A DNA stretch of 64,000 nt from Thalassoglobus polymorphus. Its GTDB lineage: Bacteria; Planctomycetota; Planctomycetia; Planctomycetales; Planctomycetaceae. The translations under genes were made by a program, and so were the position numbers. Below the pieces are notes generated by a model. It was not told the origin of the DNA. It was given only the letters and a program-made list of their open reading frames with translations, and ran no database searches. Within the stretch, counting starts at the first letter, position 1. Every line of letters begins with the position of its first letter. The stretch covers positions 992,001 to 1,056,000 of the forward strand of contig NZ_CP036267.1 in the NCBI RefSeq assembly GCF_007744255.1. The letters are read 5' to 3'. This document shows positions 36,985 through 47,436 of the stretch, piece after piece.

Positions 36985-39168
36985 GTATTCGTTCTCTGCT
37001 TCTTCAGCCCCACCTGCGAAGCCTTTGAAATCGCTCTTGAGGACTTGTCGAATTGTCCGAGAATCACGTTCTTCGGTCAGTTTCGCAAGTGCATCTTCGA
37101 CGGTCATAAATCCGAGATCACCATCGATGCGGTCACGGAGGGCAACGCCTCCCTTCTCCTTGTCCTTAGGACCGATGATCAGCATGTATGGGATCAGGTC
37201 GAGTTGTGCGTCCCGGATCTTCTTTTTCACGTTCGCAGATTGTCGGTCAATGGTGGTTCTGAACCCTGCGTTGCGGAACTTTTGTTGCACCTCTTCACAG
37301 TAAGGCAACATCTCGTCATTGAGGTTGAGGATGCGGATTTGCTCCGGAGCTAACCACAACGGAAACGCCGCTGCGAAGTGCTCGATGAGCATTCCGACGA
37401 AGCGTTCCATCGAACCGAAAGGTGCTCGGTGAATCATCACCGGACGGTGCGTTTGATTGTCCGCCCCGACGTATTCAAGTTCGAAGCGTTCAGGCAGGTT
37501 GTAGTCGAGTTGAACCGTCCCGAGTTGCCACTCTCGTCCGATGGCATCGCTCACCATGAAGTCTGCTTTCGGGCCATAGAACGCCGCTTCACCTTCGCAT
37601 TCGCTGAATTCAAGTCCCGACTCTTGAAGCACTTTGCGAAGTGTTGCTTCTGCAACGTTCCAGAGTTCTTCTGAACCGACGTACTTGTCTGAACCGGGAT
37701 CACGAATCGATAATTGGACTCGATAGTTTTCGAGCCCCACACTCGCGAGAACAAATTTGACAAGATCAAGCGTATCTTTGAATTCCTGCTCGACTTGCTC
37801 TGGTGTGCAGAAGAGGTGAGCATCATCCTGTGTCAGTCCGCGGACTCGCAACATTCCGTTCAGTTCACCCGATTGCTCGTGCCGATAAACGGTTCCGAAC
37901 TCTGCCAGACGGACAGGCAAGTCACGGTAGGAGCGTGGCTGAGCTTTGTACATCTGCACATGGTGCGGACAGTTCATAGGTTTGAGGAGATAACGCTCTG
38001 ATTGCTTCTCCCACTTAGCGAGGTATGCCAGTTTTTCTTCGTTGCTGGCAGATTTGGGGAAGTCCTCAAACGGGCAGCCGATATCCTTGGCAGCTGCCAG
38101 GAAATCTCCTTCAACTCTTTCGTCGATTTCATTCGAAACGAGGCACTGCTTCCAGTAGTCGACAAGTTGACCTGCAGGATGTCCGAAGATCGGGGCGAAT
38201 TGCGAATCTCGATAGTAAGGAAAATGCCCGCTGGTTTCGTATAACTCGGCACGACCAATGTGCGGTGAGTAAACAGGCTCATAACCACGCCGAAGAAGTT
38301 CCTGCTTAATGAAATCTTCCAGCAACGCGCGGACAGTTGCCCCTTTAGGTAGCCAGAGGCAAAGACCAGAGCCGACCTCGTTCGAGATGGCGAACAATCC
38401 ATGTTGCTTGCCCAGTGCGCGGTGATCACGGCGTTTCGCTTCTTCGACCTGTTCAAGATATGCTTTCATATCTTTCTTGTCGAAGAAAGCTGTCCCGTAT
38501 AACCGTTGGAGGCCTTTGTTGTTCGAGTCTCCTTTCCAGTAGGAGCCAGCCACGCTGATCAGTTTGAAAGCTTTGATCTTGCCAGCGTTCGGAATATGCG
38601 GACCACGACACAGGTCGACAAATTCACCCTGACGGTAAAAGCTCAGGTCTTCATGATCCGCCAGACCTGTCTCGATATGTTCAGCTTTCAATTCCTGATC
38701 AAGTTCGCTGACGAACTCGACAGCTTCTTCCCGGCTGAGATGAAAGCGTTCGAAAGGTTCGGCCTCTTTGATGATGGCTTGCATCTCGGCTTCGATACGA
38801 GGGAAGTCTTCATCGCTGATCGGGGTTTCGAGATCGAAGTCGTAATAGAATCCGTTTCCGGTGGTCGGTCCGAATGCGAGACCGACTCCGTCGTACAACC
38901 GCATGACCGCGCGGGCCATCACGTGAGCACAAGAGTGCCGCAAGACACCTAGTGCCGCAGCATCACGAGTGGTGAGAAGTTTGAGAGGGATCGGATCGGA
39001 ATCACTGATCTCTTCGAGCGGGCGCATTGCGTCGACGATGTTTCCATCGACTTCGGCTGCGATGGTCGAATTCGCAAGTCGCTCGCCGATTTCACGTGCG
39101 ACATCAATTGCGGAGGAGCCAGCGGGGTAGTCTTTGGTGGTTCCGTCGGGAAGCTGAATATTTGGCAT
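36982..39168 (-). CDS. thrS: Threonyl-tRNA synthetase
   Basis: 728 residues, somewhat longer than the usual 640-650. Charges tRNA-Thr. Domains: TGS (1-62; [23 protein letters not shown]), the editing domain with [13 protein letters not shown] (HxxxH), then the class II catalytic core with the zinc-binding [11 protein letters not shown], motif 2 [26 protein letters not shown] and motif 3 [19 protein letters not shown], and the anticodon-binding domain ([22 protein letters not shown]). About 20 extra residues follow the usual end ([19 protein letters not shown]). The stop codon TAG belongs to a dispersed-repeat copy. Confidence 0.95.
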   Translation of the reverse strand: MPNIQLPDGTTKDYPAGSSAIDVAREIGERLANSTIAAEVDGNIVDAMRPLEEISDSDPIPLKLLTTRDAAALGVLRHSCAHVMARAVMRLYDGVGLAFGPTTGNGFYYDFDLETPISDEDFPRIEAEMQAIIKEAEPFERFHLSREEAVEFVSELDQELKAEHIETGLADHEDLSFYRQGEFVDLCRGPHIPNAGKIKAFKLISVAGSYWKGDSNNKGLQRLYGTAFFDKKDMKAYLEQVEEAKRRDHRALGKQHGLFAISNEVGSGLCLWLPKGATVRALLEDFIKQELLRRGYEPVYSPHIGRAELYETSGHFPYYRDSQFAPIFGHPAGQLVDYWKQCLVSNEIDERVEGDFLAAAKDIGCPFEDFPKSASNEEKLAYLAKWEKQSERYLLKPMNCPHHVQMYKAQPRSYRDLPVRLAEFGTVYRHEQSGELNGMLRVRGLTQDDAHLFCTPEQVEQEFKDTLDLVKFVLASVGLENYRVQLSIRDPGSDKYVGSEELWNVAEATLRKVLQESGLEFSECEGEAAFYGPKADFMVSDAIGREWQLGTVQLDYNLPERFELEYVGADNQTHRPVMIHRAPFGSMERFVGMLIEHFAAAFPLWLAPEQIRILNLNDEMLPYCEEVQQKFRNAGFRTTIDRQSANVKKKIRDAQLDLIPYMLIIGPKDKEKGGVALRDRIDGDLGFMTVEDALAKLTEERDSRTIRQVLKSDFKGFAGGAEEAENEY

Positions 39169-40068
39169 GGATCATTCCATGTTGCGGAGAGACTGGTTTC
39201 AAATAAGGTCGGTTCTTCAAACATTCTCATGGCTATCGGATCGTACGCAGAAGAAAATTACCACAGAGCGAGTCACGAATAAGAAAAACGAAGGATACTT
39301 CTGTTCAATCAATCCTTCCTGTGCGTCTCCGTTTCTCTCTGTTTTCAAGATCTGCGAAATCGTATTTTGCTTACGAGAGCCATTCAGAGTTCCGATGAAC
39401 CTGGAAATGAATACCAGGGCTGAGAACTGACAGTGCAGGCAAACAGCTTTCTGTTTGCGTTCTCAGGTTCGATCTCCATCTGTTGCGAGCAATATGGTCG
39501 CCGGTACGAAGGGCGACAATTCACATATTGATCCGTCAGTGCGCGTTCTAAAGGAGCAGGGCAGGTGCGTCAACCAAGGTTCTGAAATTCTGCTGCTGTG
39601 CTTGTGCGTTGACTATCCATTCCGAAGAGCACGAAGATCAAACAGTCTGTTTTCTAGAGCAGTTCGTTGCGAGGCAGAACCTGAACACAAATTCGGAAGA
39701 TGAAAATGCTGTAGTGCGCACTCGACCATTAATCGGCTGTTCAAGGGCCGGGAACACCGATTTTGGAATGATTGCATCGACTCCTAACGGTTGACCATTT
39801 AGTGCTGTGGAGAAGCTTGGGCGATTTGCTCTCCAAATTTGCAGTCGTAGTCAATCGTAAGATGCGGCGGGCGTGTAAGAATCACTCGACCAATACTTCA
39901 ATCACCCAGAAAAAGGCGCACCATTATCTGAGTGATTTGAAGATGGAATTCAACTCATCAATTAGAACTGATCCTGAAACTTGTTTCGCTCTATCAAACG
40001 ATGAGAAAAGCGGCCATTCCAGAGGTTTTCGGACTGGTTCTAAAAATGTGTCGCGATTCTAATGAGAA
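39169..40068. other. Long spacer with decayed repeat copies
   Basis: About 900 bases between thrS start and the cold-shock gene stop, with no convincing gene. Read on the minus strand, 39655-39715 contains CATCTTCCGAATTTGTGTTCAG, GTTCTGCCTCGCAACGAACTGCTCTAG, a partial copy of the dispersed repeat. Open frames here are short and lack family features. Confidence 0.5.
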
Positions 40069-40284
40069 TCAGTCGACAGGTTTGACGACTGAGGCACGTG
40101 TCCCTTTGGGGCCTTCTTCAGATTCAAAATCGACGTTTTGACCTTCGTAAAGCGATTCAAATGCCGCGTCTTGAACTGAGGAGACGTGAAAGAATAAATC
40201 TTTGCCCTGATCTCCACCCGTGATAAATCCAAAACCCTTGTCAGCAACAAGCTTCTTAATCGTTCCTCGCTGCATTGCAGCCAT
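40069..40284 (-). CDS. Cold-shock domain protein
   Basis: 71 residues from 40284, or 68 from the ATG at 40275 (MQRGTIKKL). A single cold-shock domain that binds single-stranded RNA and DNA. RNP1 is KGFGFITG and RNP2 is DLFFHVSSV, both intact, with the acidic loop EGQNVDFESEEGPKG. Whether it is cold induced cannot be seen. Confidence 0.92.
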   Translation of the reverse strand: MAAMQRGTIKKLVADKGFGFITGGDQGKDLFFHVSSVQDAAFESLYEGQNVDFESEEGPKGTRASVVKPVD

Positions 40285-40836
40285 CCTTACTTGAGAACCA
40301 GTGCATGACTTGCCTGATGAGAACTTCTCGACGCAGTCAAAATCTTTGGCTCAAACACTCAAAAAAATACTCAGAAATCTACTCACTTCTCCCGGTTGCA
40401 CAAACGCCGAAACTCAAGGCTTTCGGCCAGGATTTCGCTCAGAAGTGTTGAGCTGATGTTGAACGCTCCGGGACACAGGAAAACCTGTGAGTGAGCGAAT
40501 CCTCATCGCTTCTCAACGTAGATTCTTAAGAAATACTGCGTTGTCGAATGACCTTGATCCCCCATGGAAGAGGGAGAGTGTCTGTGAAGACCTTTGGGAA
40601 ATGAGATACTTCCACTCCCGAAGATTATACAGATCAACGAAAGCTGTTCTATATCTTTTGGGGAAAAAATTTCAAAATCTCATCAAGTTATCCTGATGCG
40701 AGTTCAGGTGTGATTTCGGCACGTCGACTTGCTTGAGGGGCACAATTCTGACATCGTTTGAAGCAGCTTCGAAGTTTAATGAAGCTTTGATTGCTCTTGC
40801 GTCATCATGGATTGTCGACATCAAGTGAGGAAAATC
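40285..40836. other. Spacer between divergent cold-shock and M28 peptidase genes
   Basis: About 550 bases holding the promoters of both genes and presumably a long 5' leader for the cold-shock mRNA. No RNA family or gene recognised. Confidence 0.4.
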
Positions 40837-41745
40837 ATGGAGAGAGTATTGTGGGGCCTGCTGTTTTGGGGAATCGGAAGCCAATTTGCGATTGCAGAAA
40901 CCCCAGTCCCCGACGCGAACAGGGCCTATCAGTATTTGAAAGATGTCTGTGACATCGGTCCGAGAATTTCCGGGACAGAAGGGATGCTGCGACAGCAGAA
41001 AATGATCGCTGATCACTTTACGAAGTTCTCCGCAGAGGTTCGGTATCAGGAGTTTGATGTCACGCATCCACAAACCGGTGCACCTGTGCGGATGAAGAAC
41101 ATGATTGTTTCATGGCATCCTGATCGAACAGAAAGAGTTCTCGTCTGCTGTCACTATGACACACGCCCGTTTCCTGATCAGGAAGCAACAGCAGCGAATC
41201 GCGCCAAGCCGTTCATCGGAGCCAACGATGGAGGAAGCGGAGTCGCATTGTTGATGGAATTCGCGCATCACATGAAGTCCATCAATCCCAAGCTGGGGGT
41301 GGACTTTGTCTTTTTTGACGGGGAAGAACTGGTCTATAGCAAAGGCGACAAGTACTTTCACGGTTCGGAATACTTCGCGACGCAATACCGGGACAACCCT
41401 CCGGAAAACTTTCGGTATGTGAAGGGGGTTCTTCTCGATATGGTGGCGGATCGCAACTTAAACATTTACATCGAAAAAAACAGTTACAAGTATGCCCCGG
41501 AAGTGACCCGTAGCATCTGGGAGACTGCTCGGAAACTCGGTGTGCGAGAATTTATAAATCGCCAGAAATACGAAATTCGCGACGATCATATCCCGCTCAA
41601 TCTCATCGCTAAAATACCCACCTGCGATATCATCGATTTTGATTATCCGTACTGGCACAAGCGAAACGATTTACCAGCTGCGTGCAGCGGGAAATCCATG
41701 GCAAAAGTCGGCAGGGTGGTACTGGCTTGGTTAGACGAAAATTGA
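40837..41745 (+). CDS. Secreted M28-family metallopeptidase / glutaminyl cyclase-like protein
   Basis: 302 residues from the ATG at 40837, supported by GAGGA upstream and a clean signal peptide MERVLWGLLFWGIGSQFAIA; an ATG at 40807 is in frame. The zinc site is visible: His106 in CCHYDTRP, Asp131 in GANDGGSG, the Glu pair in FFDGEEL (163-164), Asp in LDMVAD and His in RDDHIPL. The spacing and the DIIDFDYPYWH end resemble animal and bacterial glutaminyl-peptide cyclotransferases as well as aminopeptidases. Exported, so it acts in the periplasm or outside. Specificity cannot be settled from sequence. Confidence 0.85.
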   Translation: MERVLWGLLFWGIGSQFAIAETPVPDANRAYQYLKDVCDIGPRISGTEGMLRQQKMIADHFTKFSAEVRYQEFDVTHPQTGAPVRMKNMIVSWHPDRTERVLVCCHYDTRPFPDQEATAANRAKPFIGANDGGSGVALLMEFAHHMKSINPKLGVDFVFFDGEELVYSKGDKYFHGSEYFATQYRDNPPENFRYVKGVLLDMVADRNLNIYIEKNSYKYAPEVTRSIWETARKLGVREFINRQKYEIRDDHIPLNLIAKIPTCDIIDFDYPYWHKRNDLPAACSGKSMAKVGRVVLAWLDEN

Positions 41746-41874
41746 GCTTGCGAATTTTTCTTGCCGTGGTCCTGTTGTCTCTTGGAGGTCTTTGATCCTC
41801 CGAGTCCAAACTCGAGCGACAGCGTGAGGGGACAATGTGAAGAATCGACGCACTTCATAGACTGATGAAACGAA

Positions 41875-41910
41875 CAAAGCACCACGTCCAGTTGTGGACG
41901 TGGTGCTTTG
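41875..41910. terminator. Bidirectional hairpin terminator
   Basis: A 16-base perfect stem, CAAAGCACCACGTCCA (41875-41890) with TGGACGTGGTGCTTTG (41895-41910), loop GTTG. It lies between the convergent M28 peptidase and lipoprotein genes and can serve both strands. Confidence 0.8.
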
Positions 41911-42029
41911 GAAAAGCAAACGGGTTGGTGTCTCAACGTGCGGTCAATCACCAGTTGGTGAGTTCACATGTTGAGCGTCGACCCGTGAAGGCTGCACTCA
42001 ATCAGCACTCTCCAAACTCTTGGCTCGAT

Positions 42030-42314
42030 TTAGTAAACCGGGACCGGATCAATGATTGCAGTTTGTGGGTATCCATACGGAGAGACCGCAGCTTGCGGGT
42101 ATCCATAAGGTGCGGCCGCTGTCGGGGCACCACCGGAGTAAGCACCTGGATATGTTCCACAGGCACCAGTTGGACAAGCACCGCCGCCGTAACCTGCGCC
42201 ACCGTAAGTCGGTGGGTAGCCAGCTCCCCATCCGCCGCCCGGGTAGCCAAACAGGCAGCATCCAGAACCAGAAAGCATCATTGCACAAGTGATAACTAAA
42301 GCGAACCGCTTCAT
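42030..42314 (-). CDS. Small Gly/Tyr/Pro-rich lipoprotein or secreted protein
   Basis: 94 residues from the ATG at 42314, which has AAGGA 9 bases upstream. The N terminus MKRFALVITCAMMLSGSGCC ends in a possible lipobox Cys. The mature part is low-complexity, with Gly, Tyr, Pro and Ala and the repeated unit PYGYPQ. No Lys or Arg after the signal. Possibly an envelope or matrix protein; no family assigned. An upstream extension to 42557 is in frame but not protein-like. Confidence 0.7.
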   Translation of the reverse strand: MKRFALVITCAMMLSGSGCCLFGYPGGGWGAGYPPTYGGAGYGGGACPTGACGTYPGAYSGGAPTAAAPYGYPQAAVSPYGYPQTAIIDPVPVY

Positions 42315-43035
42315 TGTTGAAATCCTTTTCGAGAGATAGAGAGAGTTGCTGAATTCGAACCCTTCAAAACATTCATTGCTGATAAAATGAATTGCTTTGA
42401 ATTGGAAATGGGTGAGTTGAATTTGTTTGAGGGGATTCAAGAAGCAGACAGGAATGTCCGCGTCGTTGATGGTCAGCACGATACGAGCGGTCGAAAAAAC
42501 GGTCAACGTGAATTTAAGAAAATAGGAAAATAGTTCTAAAGTTTGAAAGTCTTTCAACCGAGGGGAGGCGATTGCAGGTCGTGGGAGCCCGGTATTCAGC
42601 GGTTCAACTCGTCAAAAAACGACGGATACAGGGAGAATAGGAGAAGGTTTTTGTGTTTCGGTTTCCCGTAAAGCATATCCCTGATTGAAGATGTGTCGAT
42701 TTGTGTGACAGGGGACGCTTGGTAGAAGATAGCGTTTTGCTTAAATGGCGAGCTTGCTGACCGAATTTGTAGTATTCGTGGAGATCTGTTTCCTTTCGGT
42801 GACTCATCGAAGAAGAAATGCCCAAAAGCCGAAGTTAAAGGGGAGACTGGTCGACAATCCGAGCAGTTCCAAAAATAATTTACAGCGCTCTTTTGTCAGC
42901 GTTCTTTATGAATGAGCAAACGCATGAAGAGCTGCACAAAGGCTAAGTCATTGGACATGAGTTCAGTCTCATCAGCCACTTTCGATCACTCAAGCACATC
43001 CCTGCTCACAACAATCACCTCACCCACGGATCACC
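42315..43035. other. Spacer between divergent lipoprotein and nfo genes
   Basis: About 720 bases. Open frames within it have improbable composition. No repeat copy, RNA or conserved motif recognised; it must contain both promoters. Confidence 0.4.
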
Positions 43036-43899
43036 ATGCCTTTATTCGGTTCTCATTTATCAATTGCCGGTGGATACTACAAAGCTGCCAATGCTGCTGG
43101 TGCGCTCGGAATGAATACCGTGCAAATCTTCACGAAAAACAATAATCAGTGGAAAGGGAAACCGCTGACGGAAGAGGATGCGGAGAAATTCAAGAAGGCG
43201 GTCCTGGAGCACGGGTTGGTCTCCCCATGTTCTCATGATAGTTACTTGATCAATCTGGCGAGTCCGAAGCCGGAGCTTTGGGAGAAGTCGCTCGATGCAT
43301 ACGTCATCGAACTTGAGCGGGCGGAGATGCTGGGACTTTCGGGGGTGGTGATGCACCCGGGAAGCTACGTTGACAGTTCCGAAGAAGAAGGTTTGGCGAA
43401 GGTGATTGAAGGGCTGAACGAGGCTCATCGGCGAACGCCCGGGCTGAAAGTTCAGACATGGATCGAAGCGACCGCCGGGCAGGGAACGAACCTTGGATAC
43501 AAATTCGAACATTTGGGGCAAATTCTACAGCATGCAGAAGATGGTGAACGCTTTGGGGTTTGCATTGATACTTGCCATATCTTCGCTGCCGGTTATGGAT
43601 TGAAGACTGAAAGCGAATACAACGAAACGATGCAACAGTTGGATGAACACGTCGGGATTGAGAATGTGAAAGCGTTTCACCTCAACGACAGCAAGAAAGA
43701 GCAGGGGAGTCGTGTCGACCGGCACGACCATATCGGCGAAGGGTTTCTCGGACTGGAACCGTTTCGGTTTGTCGTCAACGATCCACGTTTTGCAGGCTTG
43801 CCGATGTATCTGGAAACGAAGAAAGAAAAGCGGGATGGCGAAGAGATGGACGCTGTGAACTTGAGGACGCTGAAGTCGTTGTTAAACGTCGAGAGTTGA
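43036..43899 (+). CDS. nfo: Endonuclease IV (AP endonuclease)
   Basis: 287 residues. Cleaves DNA 5' to abasic sites in base excision repair, with a trinuclear zinc centre in a TIM barrel. Family segments are all present: GSHLSIAGGYYKAANAAGALGMNTVQIFTKN at the start, the metal ligands His in VVMHPGSY, Glu in WIEATAGQGTNLG, DTCHIFAAGY, HLNDSKKEQGSRVDRHDHIGEGFLG and the C-terminal LETKKE. Length is typical. It stands alone on the plus strand. Confidence 0.95.
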   Translation: MPLFGSHLSIAGGYYKAANAAGALGMNTVQIFTKNNNQWKGKPLTEEDAEKFKKAVLEHGLVSPCSHDSYLINLASPKPELWEKSLDAYVIELERAEMLGLSGVVMHPGSYVDSSEEEGLAKVIEGLNEAHRRTPGLKVQTWIEATAGQGTNLGYKFEHLGQILQHAEDGERFGVCIDTCHIFAAGYGLKTESEYNETMQQLDEHVGIENVKAFHLNDSKKEQGSRVDRHDHIGEGFLGLEPFRFVVNDPRFAGLPMYLETKKEKRDGEEMDAVNLRTLKSLLNVES

Positions 43900-44113
43900 G
43901 ATTCGTGTTCGAAGGTCGCTTGCTGAAAACTTCTCTGAAACCTGTTCTTGCTCTGACCTCTGGTCTCAGGTGATTCTTTGAAAATGATGCAGGCGTTCTG
44001 CTTCATGAATATGTGTGGTTTTCAACATCGAAAGCACTCTCCACGGGCGAGGCAGGCGAGGCAAGCAGTGAAAATGTCTTCGCTATTCCTCCAGCAGCCG
44101 CTGGTTGGCTGCT

Positions 44114-46879
44114 TTATGATTGCGTGTGGACGCGAACAGGAGGAGTGGCGGCATTGGAGCCCTCCGCTTCGCCTGTTGATTCTTTGGGGAATTCAATCGT
44201 TTCCGGTTTTTCCCCAGCTGGCTGTTCGAGGACAGGTGTGTTCTTCTTGATGATTCTCCCTAACCAGCCTGCGAGAAGGGCTGGGAGAAGGACGACGTCA
44301 GCAAGGAGTGCAGTGGTGACTAGCGCAGCCATCAACAAGCCGAATCTGGAGATGAGTAACAGGTCCGCACCCGAGACCATGATCATTCCAATCGAGATCG
44401 TTGCGCTTGTCTGCCACATCGCGGGGCCGCAGTGTTGCAGTGCCATGACGACAGCGTCTTCCTGGGGCATTCCTTGACGAATTCCGTCTCGATACCAGGT
44501 GAGTAAATGCAGGGTTCCATCGATTGCAATTCCGAGCGCGACCGATGCGGTGATCATCGTTCCAATATCGACCGGCATTCCAACCCAGGCGACTAATCCG
44601 AAGACGACACCGACAGGAAAGAGGTTCGGCAACATTGCCAGAAAACCCGAAGTCGGGCTACGCAAGAGGACAATCATCACGATTGCGATAATGCCAAATG
44701 CCAAGCCGAAGCTTTTGATCAGAGATTCCAGGACTGCTTGTTGTGTACGTAAGAAAAGGGGAACCATCCCGGTGACGAGGTAATCCGTCCCAGCTTCCTC
44801 GGCGATCGTTTCTTGAATGATCTGTTCAAGTTCTGATGTCAGGGTTGAGAAATTCACATCGGCAGTGATGATCGATTGGGCACGGACTCTCCAGATTTCG
44901 TCGTCTTCGAGGATTTCAATCTTTCGTTTTCCGTGAGTCATCAGATTCAGAGGAGCGGTTGCTTTTCGGGCGAACTGACTTGTCTCTTCAATTGGACCTT
45001 CAAAAATGACTTTCTGAATTCGCTGAAGCGTTCTGCCGTAGAAAACTTTCGCTCTGGTGGAGGCATTCTCTTCTGGGGGTTGCACAGGATTCCGGAAGTC
45101 AGCGAGTGACATTGTTCCGGAGATCCAGCGATGTTTGGAGATGTTCTCTTCAACCTTGCGGACCAGTTCCATGCGGTCGTTGATATTCATTTCGTCGACG
45201 GCGAGTTCGTTAAAACGAATGACGGCATCGACAGAGACAATTCCGGAGAGTCCTTCTTCCAGGAAGTGATAATCTTGACTGATTTGTGAGTGGTCGGGGA
45301 AGTAGCGAATCACTTTCGTTTCGGTCTTGAACCATTGCAGACCGACAATGGAAAACACGAACAGGCCCACGCAAAAAGTTGTGATCAACAGTTGGTGGTG
45401 AACAATTTTCCGTGCGAAGTGTCCCCAGGCTGTTGCTTCTTTTTCTGCGTGCTCTGCAAACCTCTTACCTCGTCCAGGCCAGACGCTCATCATCGATGGG
45501 AAGCCGATGAGGATCATGAATAGTGAAATCAGGCAGCCGATTGAGGCGTAAAATCCGAACTGCTGGACCGGAGCTAAAACGGCAAACAGAAGTGATGCCA
45601 TGCCGATTGCCGTTGTGATACTGGCGAGAGCACAAGGTTGCCAGGCCATCTTCACGGCGCTGACAATTGGATTTTTATCTCCATTGGTGACGGCATGCTT
45701 CCAGTAGTTGGCGACATGAATCGCGCCCGATGTCGTCAGCACAAGCAGCAAGTCAGGCAGGACAATCAAGACCATGTTGAGCGATTTTCCAGTCAGTGGA
45801 ATCATCGCGACCACAACAAGGCAGGTGAAGACAGATGCCAGCGTCACCAGAATTGACAGACGCACGCTTTTGAGCAACGTAAAAGAAACAATAATACTCA
45901 CGAGTGCAGACAGTAATATCGGAGCTCGTTTGTAGATGTTCCAGACCGGGTAGTCCGTATTCCAAACGGCTCGCTTGGCTGCTTCATTGAGCCTGATTCG
46001 ACTGATTGGAGTGCCTGCTAAGCGTAGCTCGTCAGCTTCAATTCCCTGAGTGAGTGCGGTCGCTTCAACGATTTTGACGGTCCGCTCGATTTCACGATCG
46101 TCAATATTCCCGAGGAGAACCGAAACTGCTACGGGGGCGCCTGCAGCGAAGAAGACGTCTTCAACAAGTGCCTCTTCACCTTCAATGGGTGAAGTCAATT
46201 CGCTGTGAATTCGAGAAACAACTTCCGAGCCGGATGTCATTTCTGGCCAGCGTAGCTGGAAATCGTGAATCGGGAATTCGACCCGGATGCTCGCGGCCGG
46301 ATCGGCTTGCTCGTCGTCAGGTTGAATTTGTTCCTCACCCGGAAGTTTGTTTACAGGTGGAAGGGTCGTTGCTTCAGCGTCGACGATCTGGCTGACTCTC
46401 GCTCGGACGGTCTCCATCGAAGCTGCGAGATCTTCACGTCCTGCCTCAGAGAGCCTGACTTTCAAAAAGCCCACACCGACCAAAGTTCCGGTGAGTCGTT
46501 TGACTGCATCCTCTCGCGAGACTTTGTTGTCGGTCATCGTGCGGATGACGTCGTGCGGAGTGGTGATTGATTCAACTCCAGCCCCCGCTGCGTTTGACTC
46601 AGCTTGAAGAGCTGTTGCGAAAGCTTCAACACGTGAGTCGTTGAGTGAACTGCTATCCCAGGAAACGACGAGTCGATGACCACGTTCGAATTGCTCAGAG
46701 AACCATTCGAGCGATTGAGCATCTGGATCTTCTGCCGGGAGCCACGTTGTGATGTCGTTCTCAAGACTGACGTCTTTGAGAGCAATCACCAGTAACGGAG
46801 TCGTGAAGAGAAGCAGGACGACAACCCATAATGAGATGCCGTTTCCCCACCAGTCTCTGATATTGAAAATACGTTCCAT
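44114..46879 (-). CDS. RND/MMPL family membrane exporter
   Basis: About 921 residues from the ATG at 46879 (MERIFNIRDWWGNG); a longer frame reaches 46924. One N-terminal helix, a large periplasmic loop (about 45-300), a block of five or six helices with VLPDLLLVLTTSGAIHVANYWKH, a second periplasmic loop (about 510-690) and a second block with ASVALGIAIDGTLHLLTWYRDGI. This two-fold layout and the hydrophilic residues in the fourth helix of each half match MMPL and HpnN-like proton-driven exporters of lipids or hydrophobic compounds. The substrate is unknown, and no membrane-fusion or outer-membrane partner is adjacent. Confidence 0.85.
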   Translation of the reverse strand: MERIFNIRDWWGNGISLWVVVLLLFTTPLLVIALKDVSLENDITTWLPAEDPDAQSLEWFSEQFERGHRLVVSWDSSSLNDSRVEAFATALQAESNAAGAGVESITTPHDVIRTMTDNKVSREDAVKRLTGTLVGVGFLKVRLSEAGREDLAASMETVRARVSQIVDAEATTLPPVNKLPGEEQIQPDDEQADPAASIRVEFPIHDFQLRWPEMTSGSEVVSRIHSELTSPIEGEEALVEDVFFAAGAPVAVSVLLGNIDDREIERTVKIVEATALTQGIEADELRLAGTPISRIRLNEAAKRAVWNTDYPVWNIYKRAPILLSALVSIIVSFTLLKSVRLSILVTLASVFTCLVVVAMIPLTGKSLNMVLIVLPDLLLVLTTSGAIHVANYWKHAVTNGDKNPIVSAVKMAWQPCALASITTAIGMASLLFAVLAPVQQFGFYASIGCLISLFMILIGFPSMMSVWPGRGKRFAEHAEKEATAWGHFARKIVHHQLLITTFCVGLFVFSIVGLQWFKTETKVIRYFPDHSQISQDYHFLEEGLSGIVSVDAVIRFNELAVDEMNINDRMELVRKVEENISKHRWISGTMSLADFRNPVQPPEENASTRAKVFYGRTLQRIQKVIFEGPIEETSQFARKATAPLNLMTHGKRKIEILEDDEIWRVRAQSIITADVNFSTLTSELEQIIQETIAEEAGTDYLVTGMVPLFLRTQQAVLESLIKSFGLAFGIIAIVMIVLLRSPTSGFLAMLPNLFPVGVVFGLVAWVGMPVDIGTMITASVALGIAIDGTLHLLTWYRDGIRQGMPQEDAVVMALQHCGPAMWQTSATISIGMIMVSGADLLLISRFGLLMAALVTTALLADVVLLPALLAGWLGRIIKKNTPVLEQPAGEKPETIEFPKESTGEAEGSNAATPPVRVHTQS

Positions 46880-47436
46880 GGTCGGGAACGATCCATCATT
46901 AAGGAAAATTGAGAATGAACGCAAATTACAATGAATATTGTACGATTGTTCGTATGTTGACAGATTCTACGCGATCACCCAAGTGAGCAGGCAATGTTCA
47001 CGGCAGTAAAATCAAGGAAAACACGTTCCCAAGGAACATAATAGATACGAAGCATCTGTTCATTCGAGTGACCCTGTTTTGCCTGACCGGGGCAGGGCAG
47101 CAGCTTTGCCTATTCGTCTTGTTTTGCTTATCTCTCACATGTTGATGTCGTTCTTGGCTTTGCTGTTCTGAGTGATTCTGAGATGTTTGAAGATTCGGGC
47201 CAGCAAAGTTAAGGCCAGCATGGGTGAGGTGTTGAGAAAGTGAAGTTCAACGCGTTTCTATGTGAGGTGAATGCATCATTGGGGGCATCTCGGTCTGAGG
47301 GCCAATGGGTTTGCGGGAGAGTTTGAACTGGATCTCAATGGACTTGAATGAGCTCCAACAGGTCAGATCACGTTGACGTATGTGATATCAGTCGGAATTG
47401 ATTACAATTTCGGTTGCGGTCGTCATGAGGTGAAGT
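46880..47436. other. Spacer between divergent RND and CPBP protease genes
   Basis: About 560 bases with no gene-like frame and no recognised RNA or repeat. It should carry promoters for both neighbours. Confidence 0.4.

Noticed and set aside
39167-39430. Plus-strand frame upstream of thrS on the opposite strand
   Set aside because: Starts inside the thrS start region, low-complexity product, no family resemblance.
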